Part shown: piece by piece, positions 7,561 to 14,817 of the stretch | Layout of the letters: each line of letters starts with the position of its first letter | Numbering within the stretch: the first letter of the stretch is position 1 | DNA from: JAZLIT01 sp045617525 | GTDB taxonomy: Bacteria > Bacillota > Bacilli > Bacillales_A > Planococcaceae | Assembly: GCA_045617525.1 (NCBI GenBank) | Contig: JAZLIT010000006.1 | Location: forward strand, 1-19,565 | Direction: 5' to 3' | Length of the DNA: 19,565 nt | Position numbers and translations under genes: made by a program | The notes under the pieces: model-generated | Databases searched by the model: none | Seen by the model: the letters and a program-made list of their open reading frames with translations, nothing else | What the model was told of the DNA's origin: nothing

Positions 7561-8821
7561 AAGATTTATTTTTCTATTATTAAGTCCGCTACTTCTTGCA
7601 GCTTGCTGGGATAAAATTGAGGTAGAAGAAAGAGGGTTTGTGTCAGGTATTGCAATCGATCTAGCTAATAGTCATAGCAAAATGGATATTAATGAACAGG
7701 CTCAACCACAAGAACAAGGAGAAGGAGAAACGCGATTACAACAAGACGAAAAAATACTTAAGCAAAACAATGACGAGGATTATGGCAATAAAAATAATAA
7801 ATTCAAATTAACACAGCAACTAATTGTGCCCTCTGGCTTAGGACAGGCTCAAAATAGCGGAGGTAATAAAGTACCTGCCTTTCGAAATTTATCTCAAACT
7901 GGCGATACGATTATTGAAATGAATCGAGACATGATAAAACAAGCAGGGCGAATCACAAATGTAACGCATTTAGATGTTGTTCTATTTTCTGAAGAAGTTG
8001 CAACACAAGAGGGTTTATTTGCGGATTTAATGGATATTTTCCTGCGAGAAAAGGAAATGCTACGTAGCGTAAAGGTTGCAATTACAAAGGATCATGCTGG
8101 AGATTACCTATATATTCTCCCGGAAAACGAGAAAATCCCTGGTATGTATATTTCGAAGCTATTAGAAAACAAGTCCAATTTAGAAATTGCACAACTACTA
8201 ACAGTTGGAGATGTACAAGCTTTACTTCTATCAAAAAAAAGTTTTGCCATTCCAATATTAAATATCGTAAATACATCTACAATCAATTATACTGGGCTTT
8301 CAATTTACAACGGAAAGAAAAAGAAGCTCGTAGGCATGTTAACCCACGATAACGCTAAAGGAGTAAATTTTATCAATTCCCACGATCAAACAGGCACCAT
8401 AAACATTAAATATAATAATCAGGATATAACGTTAGAAATATTAAAAGTAAATAGCAAAATTTCACTAAAAAATAAGGATAAGAATCATTTGAAATTCCAG
8501 ATTGTCATTAATGTTGATGCTGGCATTGCAGAGCAATATGGATCCCTTGATGTTATGAACGAGGATCACTATAAGGACTTAAAAAAGGCATTAGAAGAGG
8601 AAATCACAAAAATAACTACACGTACGGTTTCTATTTTACAAAAAGATGTGCAAACAGATCTACTTGGGCTAAATACACATCTTTATAAATACCATTACCC
8701 ATTATGGTCAAAAATTAAAGATGATTGGGAAGGTGGTCAACTTTATTTTTTAAAGAGTGATGTGAATATTGATGTAAATGTAACAATCGAAAAGCCCGGG
8801 AATATTCTTAAATCGAATTAA
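7547..8821 (+). CDS. Spore germinant receptor lipoprotein subunit C (GerAC family)
   Basis: The product is 424 aa. It starts with a lipoprotein signal ending in LLAAC, with Cys20 as the lipidated residue, followed by the family-typical WDKIEVEERGFVSGIAID. The rest matches the Ger(x)C fold, a surface lipoprotein on the outer face of the spore inner membrane that is needed for receptor function. An uncommon point is a low-complexity, polar stretch rich in Gln, Glu, Asn and Lys at about residues 43-85. It interrupts the first beta region, between GIAIDLA and FKLTQQLIVP. It is in frame and looks like a loop expansion. The gene overlaps the B gene by 14 bp. A small membrane-peptide gene follows 17 bp after its stop. 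Confidence 0.94.
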   Translation: MIKNKRFIFLLLSPLLLAACWDKIEVEERGFVSGIAIDLANSHSKMDINEQAQPQEQGEGETRLQQDEKILKQNNDEDYGNKNNKFKLTQQLIVPSGLGQAQNSGGNKVPAFRNLSQTGDTIIEMNRDMIKQAGRITNVTHLDVVLFSEEVATQEGLFADLMDIFLREKEMLRSVKVAITKDHAGDYLYILPENEKIPGMYISKLLENKSNLEIAQLLTVGDVQALLLSKKSFAIPILNIVNTSTINYTGLSIYNGKKKKLVGMLTHDNAKGVNFINSHDQTGTINIKYNNQDITLEILKVNSKISLKNKDKNHLKFQIVINVDAGIAEQYGSLDVMNEDHYKDLKKALEEEITKITTRTVSILQKDVQTDLLGLNTHLYKYHYPLWSKIKDDWEGGQLYFLKSDVNIDVNVTIEKPGNILKSN

Positions 8822-8838
8822 GGAAAGGGAAAATATAT

Positions 8839-8982
8839 ATGTGGAATATTTTTATTGACCATCTTACTAATGTAACAATGATGATATGTACAGTATTATC
8901 CTTCGTTATTCCATTTACTGTTTATAAAATCGATAAAATTTTCCACAAAAACATGAATCCCCCATGGAAAATAAATAATTAG
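8839..8982 (+). CDS. 47-aa single-helix membrane peptide, possible germination receptor D-type subunit
   Basis: This short gene lies 17 bp after gerC and is preceded by AAGGAAAGGG, about 9 bases before its ATG. The peptide begins MWNIFIDHLTN, has one hydrophobic segment at about residues 12-30 and ends in a basic, polar tail (KIFHKNMNPPWKINN). Some Bacillus ger operons carry a fourth, small membrane D subunit that modulates germination rate. Position and hydrophobicity fit that idea, although described D proteins usually have two helices. I recognise no sequence family, so the link to germination is inference from operon context. Confidence 0.55.
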   Translation: MWNIFIDHLTNVTMMICTVLSFVIPFTVYKIDKIFHKNMNPPWKINN

Positions 8983-8987
8983 GATCT

Positions 8988-9095
8988 ATGATTTCATTAA
9001 CAATGTTAATTGGCCGTTTATCAACCATTTTTCACCAAAGGTATTTCGAAAAAGATGATCAAAATGAATTTTTATCTTTTTCAAAAAAATTCTGA
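8988..9095 (+). CDS. Possible 35-aa ORF after the small ger-operon gene
   Basis: An ATG five bases after the preceding stop opens 35 codons beginning MISLTMLIGRLS and ending FSKKF. The nearest ribosome-binding-like sequence, AGGA, overlaps the upstream stop and is only 4 nt away. It could be a coupled micro-ORF or chance. The remaining bases up to about 9189 show no gene; the AT-rich stretch at 9129-9165 may hold a promoter for the next locus, but no convincing pair of boxes is seen. Confidence 0.2.
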   Translation: MISLTMLIGRLSTIFHQRYFEKDDQNEFLSFSKKF

Positions 9096-9236
9096 AAAAA
9101 GAAGGATTGTTTTAATCAGAAGTCGAAATTGTAAAATATGGTAAACTTTTAAAATAAAATCGGGTGATAACAAATTGATTTGAAATGATTTGTTTTTCGA
9201 AAATTCAAAAAACGGGGTTTTAATAATAATAATGCA

Positions 9237-9598
9237 TTGCAGATAAATGAAACCTTGGTTACTAAGAATGAACTAGGATACTTCCAAGTTTCGACGTATA
9301 TGAATGGAACGCTAATTAAATCTCAGGATTCTGGGCTTGCTTATATGACAGATGAAGAATTGCTTGCAGAAGAACCAGCTACAATTCAACCAATGGGTGT
9401 TGGCGCAGTGGCATCTTGTATTGGAGTAGTGCTTGGTGTCGGAGCTACGGCAGCTTATCTTATTTACTTGGTTGTGGAGGTTCGTGCTCAACGCCTACAC
9501 CTGTGACTGCTCCGATATGTATTGCATGTATTGGGGCATATACAGTTGTTGGCGGTGGTGCTATGACAGAAGTGGTAGCTTGCTTCGACAAACTATAA
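9237..9598 (+). pseudogene. Frameshifted halocin C8-like bacteriocin precursor
   Basis: Two overlapping frames together make one sensible precursor. Frame one, from a TTG at 9237, gives a leader-like region (MQINETLVTKNELGYF, then YMTDEELLAEEPATIQP) and a hydrophobic stretch ending AAYLIYL. It then becomes meaningless and stops after RLHL. The second frame continues exactly there with LGCGGSCSTPTP, then ICIACIGAYTVVGGG and VACFDKL. Spaced Cys pairs, Gly richness and a short hydrophobic core resemble the halocin C8-like bacteriocin domain found in archaea and Firmicutes. The join needs a minus-one shift (or one extra base) around 9468-9476, in CTTATTTACTTGG; one more T in the T-run would restore it. 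The start is also poor: GGGG lies 19 nt from the TTG, and the better-placed ATG at 9232 is out of frame. It could be a decayed gene, an assembly error or a programmed shift. Confidence 0.6.
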
Positions 9599-9608
9599 GG
9601 GGGATGTT

Positions 9609-9809
9609 ATGAACAAAGTTTTGGCGTTAGTAATCTTGGGAATGGGTTTTTTTGGCGCTACTATGACGACGTATATTCCGCGGTTGTTGTTCGAATCTCC
9701 AATTGAAGATGAGACGAAGTGGATTGCTGTCATCTCAACAGTAATTTTCGCGGTGCTCACTGTCTTCGCTCTAAAATTGCGCCGGGGATTGGAAAACAAA
9801 AAAGAGTAA
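9609..9809 (+). CDS. 66-aa two-helix membrane protein, possible immunity or accessory protein
   Basis: The ATG is preceded by AAGGGGG, and the gene begins 10 bp after the bacteriocin-like frame ends, so the two are probably co-transcribed. The peptide has two hydrophobic segments (about residues 3-24 and 38-57) joined by an acidic loop with PIEDETKW, and a basic tail (KLRRGLENKKE). Small two-helix membrane proteins next to bacteriocin genes often give self-protection, but no specific family is recognised and the role is inferred from position. It is intact, unlike its partner. A terminator follows after about 40 bp. Confidence 0.7.
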   Translation: MNKVLALVILGMGFFGATMTTYIPRLLFESPIEDETKWIAVISTVIFAVLTVFALKLRRGLENKKE

Positions 9810-9850
9810 AAAAGCAGTACTAAAAAGGGGATTTGCCATCAGATTTCGAC

Positions 9851-9890
9851 AAAAGGCTTCGAGTTTTACTCGTTGCTTTTTGTTTTTTTT
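9851..9890 (+). terminator. Terminator of the bacteriocin-like unit
   Basis: AAAAGGC-TT-CGAG pairs with CTCG-TT-GCTTTTT across a small loop and is followed by a T-rich run to 9890. It closes the two-gene unit. Between here and 10061 I see no gene or clear promoter. Confidence 0.7.
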
Positions 9891-10061
9891 AGTTTGTATT
9901 TTCAAATTTATGTATTGTAGGAATGGTCTAATTCAAGTACATCCTGGACTATTTCACTTATTTCGAAATGGTATTTGCAAAAGAGAACTGCAATATTTAC
10001 CACATCATAAATTCTGCTTCTTTAGACAAGCTAATGTAAAATACGATTAGAAGGTGATGAC

Positions 10062-10130
10062 GTGTTTAGCGAATTCAGGAAATGCTTTTATTCGAAATCT
10101 GCAGATCATCAATATTGGAGAAAATCATGA
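10062..10130 (+). CDS. 22-aa upstream ORF overlapping the splB start
   Basis: A GTG with a very strong ribosome binding site (GAAGGTGATG) opens 22 codons. The peptide starts MFSEFRKCFYSKS and the stop overlaps the splB ATG as ATGA. In B. subtilis, splB is preceded by splA, a longer regulatory gene; this peptide does not look like SplA. It may be a leader that couples translation to splB, or it may be chance, since splB also has its own GGAG. No function is assigned. Confidence 0.35.
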   Translation: MFSEFRKCFYSKSADHQYWRKS

Positions 10131-11155
10131 ATAAACCCTTTATGCCCCAGCTTGTTTATTTTGAACCAAAAGCCTTGGAGTATCCACTTGGTATAGCACT
10201 GAAGGAAAAATTTGAAGGGCTAGGTATCGAGATTCGATATACGACCTCACATAATCAAATACGAGATCTTCCTGGAGACAATGAATTGCAAAAGTACCGT
10301 ATTGCAAAGTCTACACTCGTCGTGGGCATTCGCAAGACACTGAAATTTGACACGTCCAAGCCATCCGCAGAATATGCCATTCCACTTGCAACGGGGTGTA
10401 TGGGGCATTGTCATTATTGTTATTTACAAACAACTATGGGGAGTAAACCTTATCTTCGTACGTATGTGAATGTAGATGAAATTTTTGAAGCAGCAGATCA
10501 CTATATAGAAGAACGTGCCCCTGAGATTACACGTTTTGAAGCGGCTTGTACATCCGATATTGTTGGGATAGACCACTTAACGCACTCTTTAAAAAGGGCA
10601 ATTGAACATTTTGGCCAAACGGAATTAGGAAGATTAAGATTTGTGACAAAATTTCATCATGTTGATCACTTACTCGATGCTAAACATAATGGCCACACAA
10701 GATTTCGATTTAGTATCAATGCAGATTATGTCATTAAACACTTTGAGCCGGGTACTTCACCGCTAGCAAAGCGTATTGAAGCAGCTGGCAAAGTAGCAAG
10801 AGCTGGTTATCCACTTGGTTTTATCGTAGCACCTATTTACCTTCATCAAGGGTGGAAGGAAGGGTACTATCATATGTTTGAGCGTCTTGATGCGGAGTTA
10901 CCGGGGGATGCCAGAGAAGATATCACATTTGAATTCATTCAACACCGATTCACAAAGGCTGCAAAAAATGTCATTGAGAAAAACTATCCAAAAACTAAAT
11001 TAGAGTTAGATGAATCTTCAAGGCGTGTTAAATGGGGAAAGTATGGAATCAGTAAATACATTTATCAAAAAGAAGAAGAGGATGAAATGAAAGCCCAGTT
11101 ATACAGCTATATGGAAAAATTCTTTCCAAATGCGAAACTTGAATATTTTACATGA
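10127..11155 (+). CDS. splB: Spore photoproduct lyase (radical SAM DNA repair enzyme)
   Basis: SplB reverses the spore photoproduct (5-thyminyl-5,6-dihydrothymine) in spore DNA during germination, using S-adenosylmethionine and a 4Fe-4S cluster. The protein is 342 aa from the ATG at 10127, the same length as B. subtilis SplB and closely similar throughout. The radical SAM motif CMGHCHYC gives Cys91, Cys95 and Cys98. The family's catalytic Cys141 is present in EAACTSDIVGIDH. The characteristic KFHHVDHLLDAKHNG and C-terminal FFPNAKLEYFT are also kept. An upstream in-frame ATG at 10082 would add 15 residues but lacks a ribosome binding site, whereas GGAG precedes the chosen start. splA is not found upstream. 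A sigma-G promoter is expected, but I could not identify one with confidence. Confidence 0.97.
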   Translation: MNKPFMPQLVYFEPKALEYPLGIALKEKFEGLGIEIRYTTSHNQIRDLPGDNELQKYRIAKSTLVVGIRKTLKFDTSKPSAEYAIPLATGCMGHCHYCYLQTTMGSKPYLRTYVNVDEIFEAADHYIEERAPEITRFEAACTSDIVGIDHLTHSLKRAIEHFGQTELGRLRFVTKFHHVDHLLDAKHNGHTRFRFSINADYVIKHFEPGTSPLAKRIEAAGKVARAGYPLGFIVAPIYLHQGWKEGYYHMFERLDAELPGDAREDITFEFIQHRFTKAAKNVIEKNYPKTKLELDESSRRVKWGKYGISKYIYQKEEEDEMKAQLYSYMEKFFPNAKLEYFT

Positions 11156-11209
11156 ACACCAGGGACAACATCAATCCTGAGCTCGCTCATTCATAAAATA
11201 ACAGTAACA

Positions 11210-11255
11210 GCAGACGGTTTAAGAAATGCGCTATCAGCACTTCTAAACCGTCTGC
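11210..11255 (+). terminator. Hairpin terminator after splB
   Basis: GCAGACGGTTTA and TAAACCGTCTGC form a long stem that continues, with small bulges, through GAAATGC / GCACTTC. It lies between splB and the convergent VanW-family gene. The plus-strand tail (TTCTTATGTTTT) is only moderately U-rich. The right arm repeats the right arm of the terminator near 2560. Confidence 0.7.
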
Positions 11256-11316
11256 TTCTTATGTTTTCAACGAATATTAAGTTAGATATACCTAAGACAC
11301 ACAATTCTCCCTAGAG

Positions 11317-12135
11317 CTATTCTTGGACAGGTTCCGCTAAAAATGGTTCATACATCATAATTGCGTTGTTTTCCGTAACAAATTCATCGTCAATTTGTGC
11401 ATTATTTAGGTCAAATATTTTGCGGTGAATTCGATTTTGTCTAACATAACCACCCCAATACTCAAGACTCATTCTATGATTCGCCTCATAAACCTCATAA
11501 GTTCTAATTGTGGGACTGTCAGATTTCCACTCGCCCTCCAAGTGTGTGTCCGTCAAATAAAGCACCAACTGATAAGTGTTTTTTGTTTCATTTTTAATCT
11601 GTAAATCCAAGTAATTATAGTAACACGTAGCTCCGCTTCCAAATGGTTGTTTTCTATTTGAATCGGGAAAGACATCATAACTATGACGATATCTTTCAGT
11701 AACAGTCAATGGCGTATGCAAAGTCATCCAATAGATTAAGTTTGATAACTGGCATAATCCACCACCAATACCGGTTGTAACTTTACCATAATGTAAAACC
11801 ATGCCCTCCACATATCCCTTTCTTCTTGTAGTATTACCGATTAAACGCCAATAAGAAAAGGTTTCTCCAGGACGAATAACTACTTTATTTAACGCTTTTG
11901 TAGCAATATTCAAGTTCTTTACTTTATTATGCTGTAACCACATTTCCACATCTTTCAATTCCCTATGAAGGATACTTTTATGGTCAAAAACTAAGTGTTT
12001 TAATAAAACCTCTTCTTTTTTAAGAGCAAAATTTTTCTTACCAAAAATCCATTCCTTATATTTCTTGATACGGTAATACTTTTTCCCAAAATAAATCCTT
12101 ACTTGGCTTCTTTTAATTGGCTTTAAATTCTCCAT
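11317..12135 (-). CDS. VanW-family protein
   Basis: The 272-aa product contains the VanW domain with GETFSYWRLIGNTTRRKGY (about 90-108) and the hallmark GIGGGLCQLSN (122-132). It is basic at the N-terminus and has no evident signal peptide. VanW was named from VanB-type vancomycin-resistance clusters, where it is accessory and of unknown biochemical role. Stand-alone copies are common in Bacillales and do not indicate resistance. No other van gene is present here. GGGGG lies about 5 nt before the ATG. The 290-bp upstream gap separates it from tmrB and contains that gene's terminator, so it is probably its own transcription unit. Confidence 0.88.
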   Translation of the reverse strand: MENLKPIKRSQVRIYFGKKYYRIKKYKEWIFGKKNFALKKEEVLLKHLVFDHKSILHRELKDVEMWLQHNKVKNLNIATKALNKVVIRPGETFSYWRLIGNTTRRKGYVEGMVLHYGKVTTGIGGGLCQLSNLIYWMTLHTPLTVTERYRHSYDVFPDSNRKQPFGSGATCYYNYLDLQIKNETKNTYQLVLYLTDTHLEGEWKSDSPTIRTYEVYEANHRMSLEYWGGYVRQNRIHRKIFDLNNAQIDDEFVTENNAIMMYEPFLAEPVQE

Positions 12136-12289
12136 TTATCCCCCATAAAAGTTGTGACATTTTTCCCTTTTTATAACTACTTACCTCCATTAGTTTATAA
12201 ATTTTGAGTTCCATCCAATCTAAATTAAATATTACCTAATTGAATTTACTTTGTTAGTTCAATTACTTCTACGAAAATATCTTTAATCC

Positions 12290-12334
12290 TTTTTTTAATA
12301 CAAAAAGGAACGAATCCCCTTAATAGGAATTCGC
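12290..12334 (-). terminator. Terminator downstream of tmrB
   Basis: On the minus strand GCGAATTCC (12334-12326) pairs with GGGGATTCGT (12319-12310), including G-U pairs, across a TATTAA loop, and is followed by TCCTTTTTGTATT. It ends the acetyltransferase-tmrB unit. Similar arms recur at 18571-18605. The rest of 12136-12426 shows no gene. Confidence 0.7.
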
Positions 12335-12426
12335 CCTTGATATTCTCTTTACTAACTCCAGCCAAGCTACCGCTTCCCAATGTTGGAGTGTTGAGTGTAG
12401 TAAACTCACCAGATATAAAATATTGT

Positions 12427-13011
12427 CTATATCCTCTTTACCCGCATCACAAAGCGGTCCACCTTTTTCTTGAAACTACTTCGCTCATCATGAAGTAGCT
12501 TTATATGTATCTTAGATGCAATCTTTTCCGCGACTTGCTCAATCGAAAGGTTATTTGTATCGATTCGACCTTCAAAAATTTCATGCGCTAGCCCTTCCAT
12601 ACAGCGATCTATTTGCTGCTCTGGCCATGAATTTTTCTTTTCAAATCGGCTTTTTAACCTTTGCTTTAGCGTTTCCTTAGATGCCCATAAAACAAAGTGC
12701 TGCACTTCAATGCCTTCCTCTTTTAGGCACCCTATAATTTCCACATAATATTGGGGATTTACGATTGTCATCGGAATAATAATCGTGCCATTAAATTGTC
12801 TATGTATATACTTTAACGTTTTAAAATTAAATTCTCGCCAAATTTCATGATTTTGAAAATCCCCTTTTATCAACTCTTCCGGGATATTTTTGTTTATAAA
12901 ATAGCCTACTTGCTCTGGATCATATATAATGGAATTCGGAATTCTCCGTTTCAATTCTTGGGCGGTTTGCGTCTTTCCAGCACCGAATGCACCATTTAGC
13001 CAAATAATCAT
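12427..13011 (-). CDS. tmrB: TmrB-like P-loop protein (tunicamycin-resistance type)
   Basis: This is a 194-aa P-loop protein closely resembling B. subtilis TmrB, an ATP-binding protein linked to tunicamycin resistance. The Walker A motif is GAFGAGKT right after MIIWLN. Further shared blocks are YDPEQVGY, PMTIVNPQYY, ASKETLKQRL, SWPEQQIDRC and NLSIEQVAEKIA. The frame extends 19 codons upstream, but GAGAGAGG sits just ahead of the internal ATG at 13011, and family proteins begin MIIW, so I use that start. It follows the acetyltransferase gene by 40 bp, so the two are likely one operon ended by the hairpin near 12310. Whether this copy protects against tunicamycin is inference from similarity. 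Confidence 0.9.
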   Translation of the reverse strand: MIIWLNGAFGAGKTQTAQELKRRIPNSIIYDPEQVGYFINKNIPEELIKGDFQNHEIWREFNFKTLKYIHRQFNGTIIIPMTIVNPQYYVEIIGCLKEEGIEVQHFVLWASKETLKQRLKSRFEKKNSWPEQQIDRCMEGLAHEIFEGRIDTNNLSIEQVAEKIASKIHIKLLHDERSSFKKKVDRFVMRVKRI

Positions 13012-13051
13012 TTGAAAAACCTCTCTCTTAATTCGATCACTATAATCGTAC

Positions 13052-13897
13052 TTAAAATGAAAATTCATATCCTACGTAATTAAATGTATTACAGAACCCT
13101 AAATTTTCAGCGACTGCTACAGATGGTTTATTTCCCTCCATGCAATCCCAATAAGGTATTCTATTATTTTCAAAACAATCCAATACATAGCTGTGGGCAA
13201 TTATTTGAGCCAATTTTTTTCCTTGATGAGCCTCTAACGTTTCGATATCTACACAATGTATATTTTCAACGACAAATCCCGATGAACAGACACTGACAAT
13301 TTCGCCATTATATATAATACAATAACCTACCCCTTCACTAAAAAATGAAGCGGGTGATGTCCAAAATTCTAAGACTTTTGAGTGTAAAAACTCAATATTC
13401 TTTATTGAGCTATTATTGTTTTCATAAAGAGACTTATTAATTTTATGTACTGTATATCCTTGCTCCAACAGAGGCTCACTTTCAGATTTATAATTCAATT
13501 TGTTTAACATGTAAACTTTCTGCTTCCAACTTCCTAATTCGCGATGCTTAAATAACAATTCAATCGTGTTATTCCATTTTTCATGATTACCTACCCCTTC
13601 AAACCACTTTAACCCGACTTTCATTGCTTCTGGTGCTATTACATCATCAATAAAAGCATTCATTTCCTTGTTAAAGCGCTCATTACTTTCATCTCCAATA
13701 AATATAAAGCCGTCATTATTGCCCAACCAAATAAGCCCGGATTTGGGTGTGATCGTATCATCTACAAATATACGTCCAGGATTGACTCCAGTAATAATTG
13801 CTTTCGCCTCTTGTTGTCCTTGTTCATTTATTATTGTTAAACATTTATGAAAATCTCTTTTCTTTAATTCAGAAATCAAACTTTTTTCTCCCTTCAT
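13052..13897 (-). CDS. GNAT-family N-acetyltransferase
   Basis: The 281-aa protein has an N-terminal domain of about 140 residues and a C-terminal GNAT fold. It fits the Bacillales family with this arrangement (GNAT_acetyltran type). The acetyl-CoA loop is probably HQGKKLA (224-230), and the end carries PYWDCMEGNKPSVAVAENLG, typical of these enzymes. The acceptor is unknown. The start is ambiguous: the ATG at 13897 has GAGGGG only two bases upstream, while a TTG at codon 7 is well spaced from AAGGGAG; either would leave the domains intact. It is the first gene of a probable two-gene unit with tmrB. Confidence 0.85.
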   Translation of the reverse strand: MKGEKSLISELKKRDFHKCLTIINEQGQQEAKAIITGVNPGRIFVDDTITPKSGLIWLGNNDGFIFIGDESNERFNKEMNAFIDDVIAPEAMKVGLKWFEGVGNHEKWNNTIELLFKHRELGSWKQKVYMLNKLNYKSESEPLLEQGYTVHKINKSLYENNNSSIKNIEFLHSKVLEFWTSPASFFSEGVGYCIIYNGEIVSVCSSGFVVENIHCVDIETLEAHQGKKLAQIIAHSYVLDCFENNRIPYWDCMEGNKPSVAVAENLGFCNTFNYVGYEFSF

Positions 13898-14089
13898 AAC
13901 CCCTCACTTTTTTGGATAGACCGTTGAACATAAATATTATACAATATTTTCCTATAAATATACCAATTTTTGGATAAAAATAAAAACAACAAAATTGGGC
14001 AAAATAAAAATTGAAGAATATAAAAAGGCAAATTATTTTCATGTCCTTTTCTCTATTTTTCTTAATTCATTATATTGAGGAGGAGAGCT

Positions 14090-14320
14090 ATGCCAACTTT
14101 ACAGGTGAAATGTACTGTATCGAATTGTTTTTTTCATGCAAAAGGGAATGTTTGTGGAGCAGACGAAATTGAAATCGATATGAATTATCAAGTCGACAAA
14201 AAAGATAGGACAGAGTTTGCTTCTGATTTTGATTTCCAGATTGCCTCAGAGGAAGCAGCGCATTCAACAGATACATGTTGTAAGACGTTCATAAAAAAGA
14301 AGGATAAAGAGAATGATTAA
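14090..14320 (+). CDS. DUF1540 small cysteine-rich protein
   Basis: The 76-aa protein starts MPTLQVKCTVSNCFFHAKGN and ends with a C-terminal pair of cysteines followed by a lysine-rich tail. The spacing of Cys8, Cys13, Cys22, Cys68 and Cys69 fits the DUF1540 domain, which suggests metal binding; its function is unknown. GAGGAGGAG lies just before the ATG at 14090. A longer frame from 14075 has no ribosome binding site. It appears monocistronic, with a hairpin terminator about 110 bp downstream. Confidence 0.85.
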   Translation: MPTLQVKCTVSNCFFHAKGNVCGADEIEIDMNYQVDKKDRTEFASDFDFQIASEEAAHSTDTCCKTFIKKKDKEND

Positions 14321-14429
14321 TATCGTTATCATTTTTTCCTTTGCTTAAAATGTTTATTCGTCTTAAGCAGTAGCAAACCTAATTAAAGTTCCATCACCTT
14401 TCTCCTGTACAGTAATGAAAATGATTTAA

Positions 14430-14471
14430 AAAGAACAAATTCCATTAGCGAATTTGTTCTTTCTTATTTTT
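14430..14471 (+). terminator. Terminator downstream of the DUF1540 gene
   Basis: AAAGAACAAATTC (14430-14442) pairs perfectly with GAATTTGTTCTTT (14450-14462) and is followed by CTTATTTTTTC. The 14321-14430 stretch before it holds no supported gene. Confidence 0.75.
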
Positions 14472-14604
14472 TCTACATAATACGCTAAGTATTGTTGCTA
14501 AAAATACTGAACGTTCTTTAAGTAAATTTATTTTTTCGATTAGTGTATAGAAAACAGAAAATTACCTATACTATTAGAGATTACACTTTCAAATCCAACT
14601 GACT

Positions 14605-14757
14605 GGGAGGGTTAACCCGATGAGTGCGAATGATCAATAAACTCAGAAGGACCATCAAGACTGAATGAAGCTAGAGCGGAGTTTTCTTAAGGAAATCTTA
14701 AGATTCAATGTGAAAGCGAGGCAGTGTGTCATGGAGGAAATAAGTAAGTAGTCATTA
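14605..14757 (+). other. Unexplained short unit with mini-ORFs, possible small RNA or leader
   Basis: A strong GGGAGG (14605-14610) lies 9 nt before ATG 14620, which encodes only MSANDQ before TAA. The same frame passes a second stop (TGA) and then opens again at ATG 14665 for 28 codons (MKLERSFLKEILRFNVKARQ, ending MEEISK, stop 14749-14751). A perfect terminator follows at once. The DNA also contains self-complementary words (GGGTTAACCC, CTTAAG twice, TGAGT/ACTCA). It could be a regulatory RNA, a peptide-coding RNA, or a small gene broken by two stops. No known riboswitch or small-RNA family is recognised. The rest of 14321-14817 holds only the two terminators. Confidence 0.3.
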
Positions 14758-14790
14758 GACCCGGAATTTAAATTCCGGGTCTTCTTTAAT
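14758..14790 (+). terminator. Perfect palindromic terminator
   Basis: GACCCGGAATTT (14758-14769) pairs with AAATTCCGGGTC (14770-14781), and TTCTTTAATT follows. It most likely ends a plus-strand transcript from the mini-ORF region. It could also act on the convergent isochorismatase-like gene, although the minus-strand tail is less U-rich. Confidence 0.75.
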
Positions 14791-14817
14791 TCCAAAGAGG
14801 ATTTTGAGCATTACATT

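Noticed and set aside
9891..10061. Sigma-G promoter for splB
   Set aside because: A CATCATA-like box is present near 9999, but no matching minus-35 box lies at 15-17 nt, so it was not called.
11317..12135. Vancomycin resistance cluster suggested by the VanW-family gene
   Set aside because: No ligase, dehydrogenase, dipeptidase or VanRS pair is present; stand-alone VanW-family genes are common.
14363..14425. A 20-codon minus-strand open stretch with AGGAGAAAGGTGATGG inside it
   Set aside because: The ribosome-binding-like sequence leads only to a 3-codon ORF, and the longer frame has no start; too short to call.
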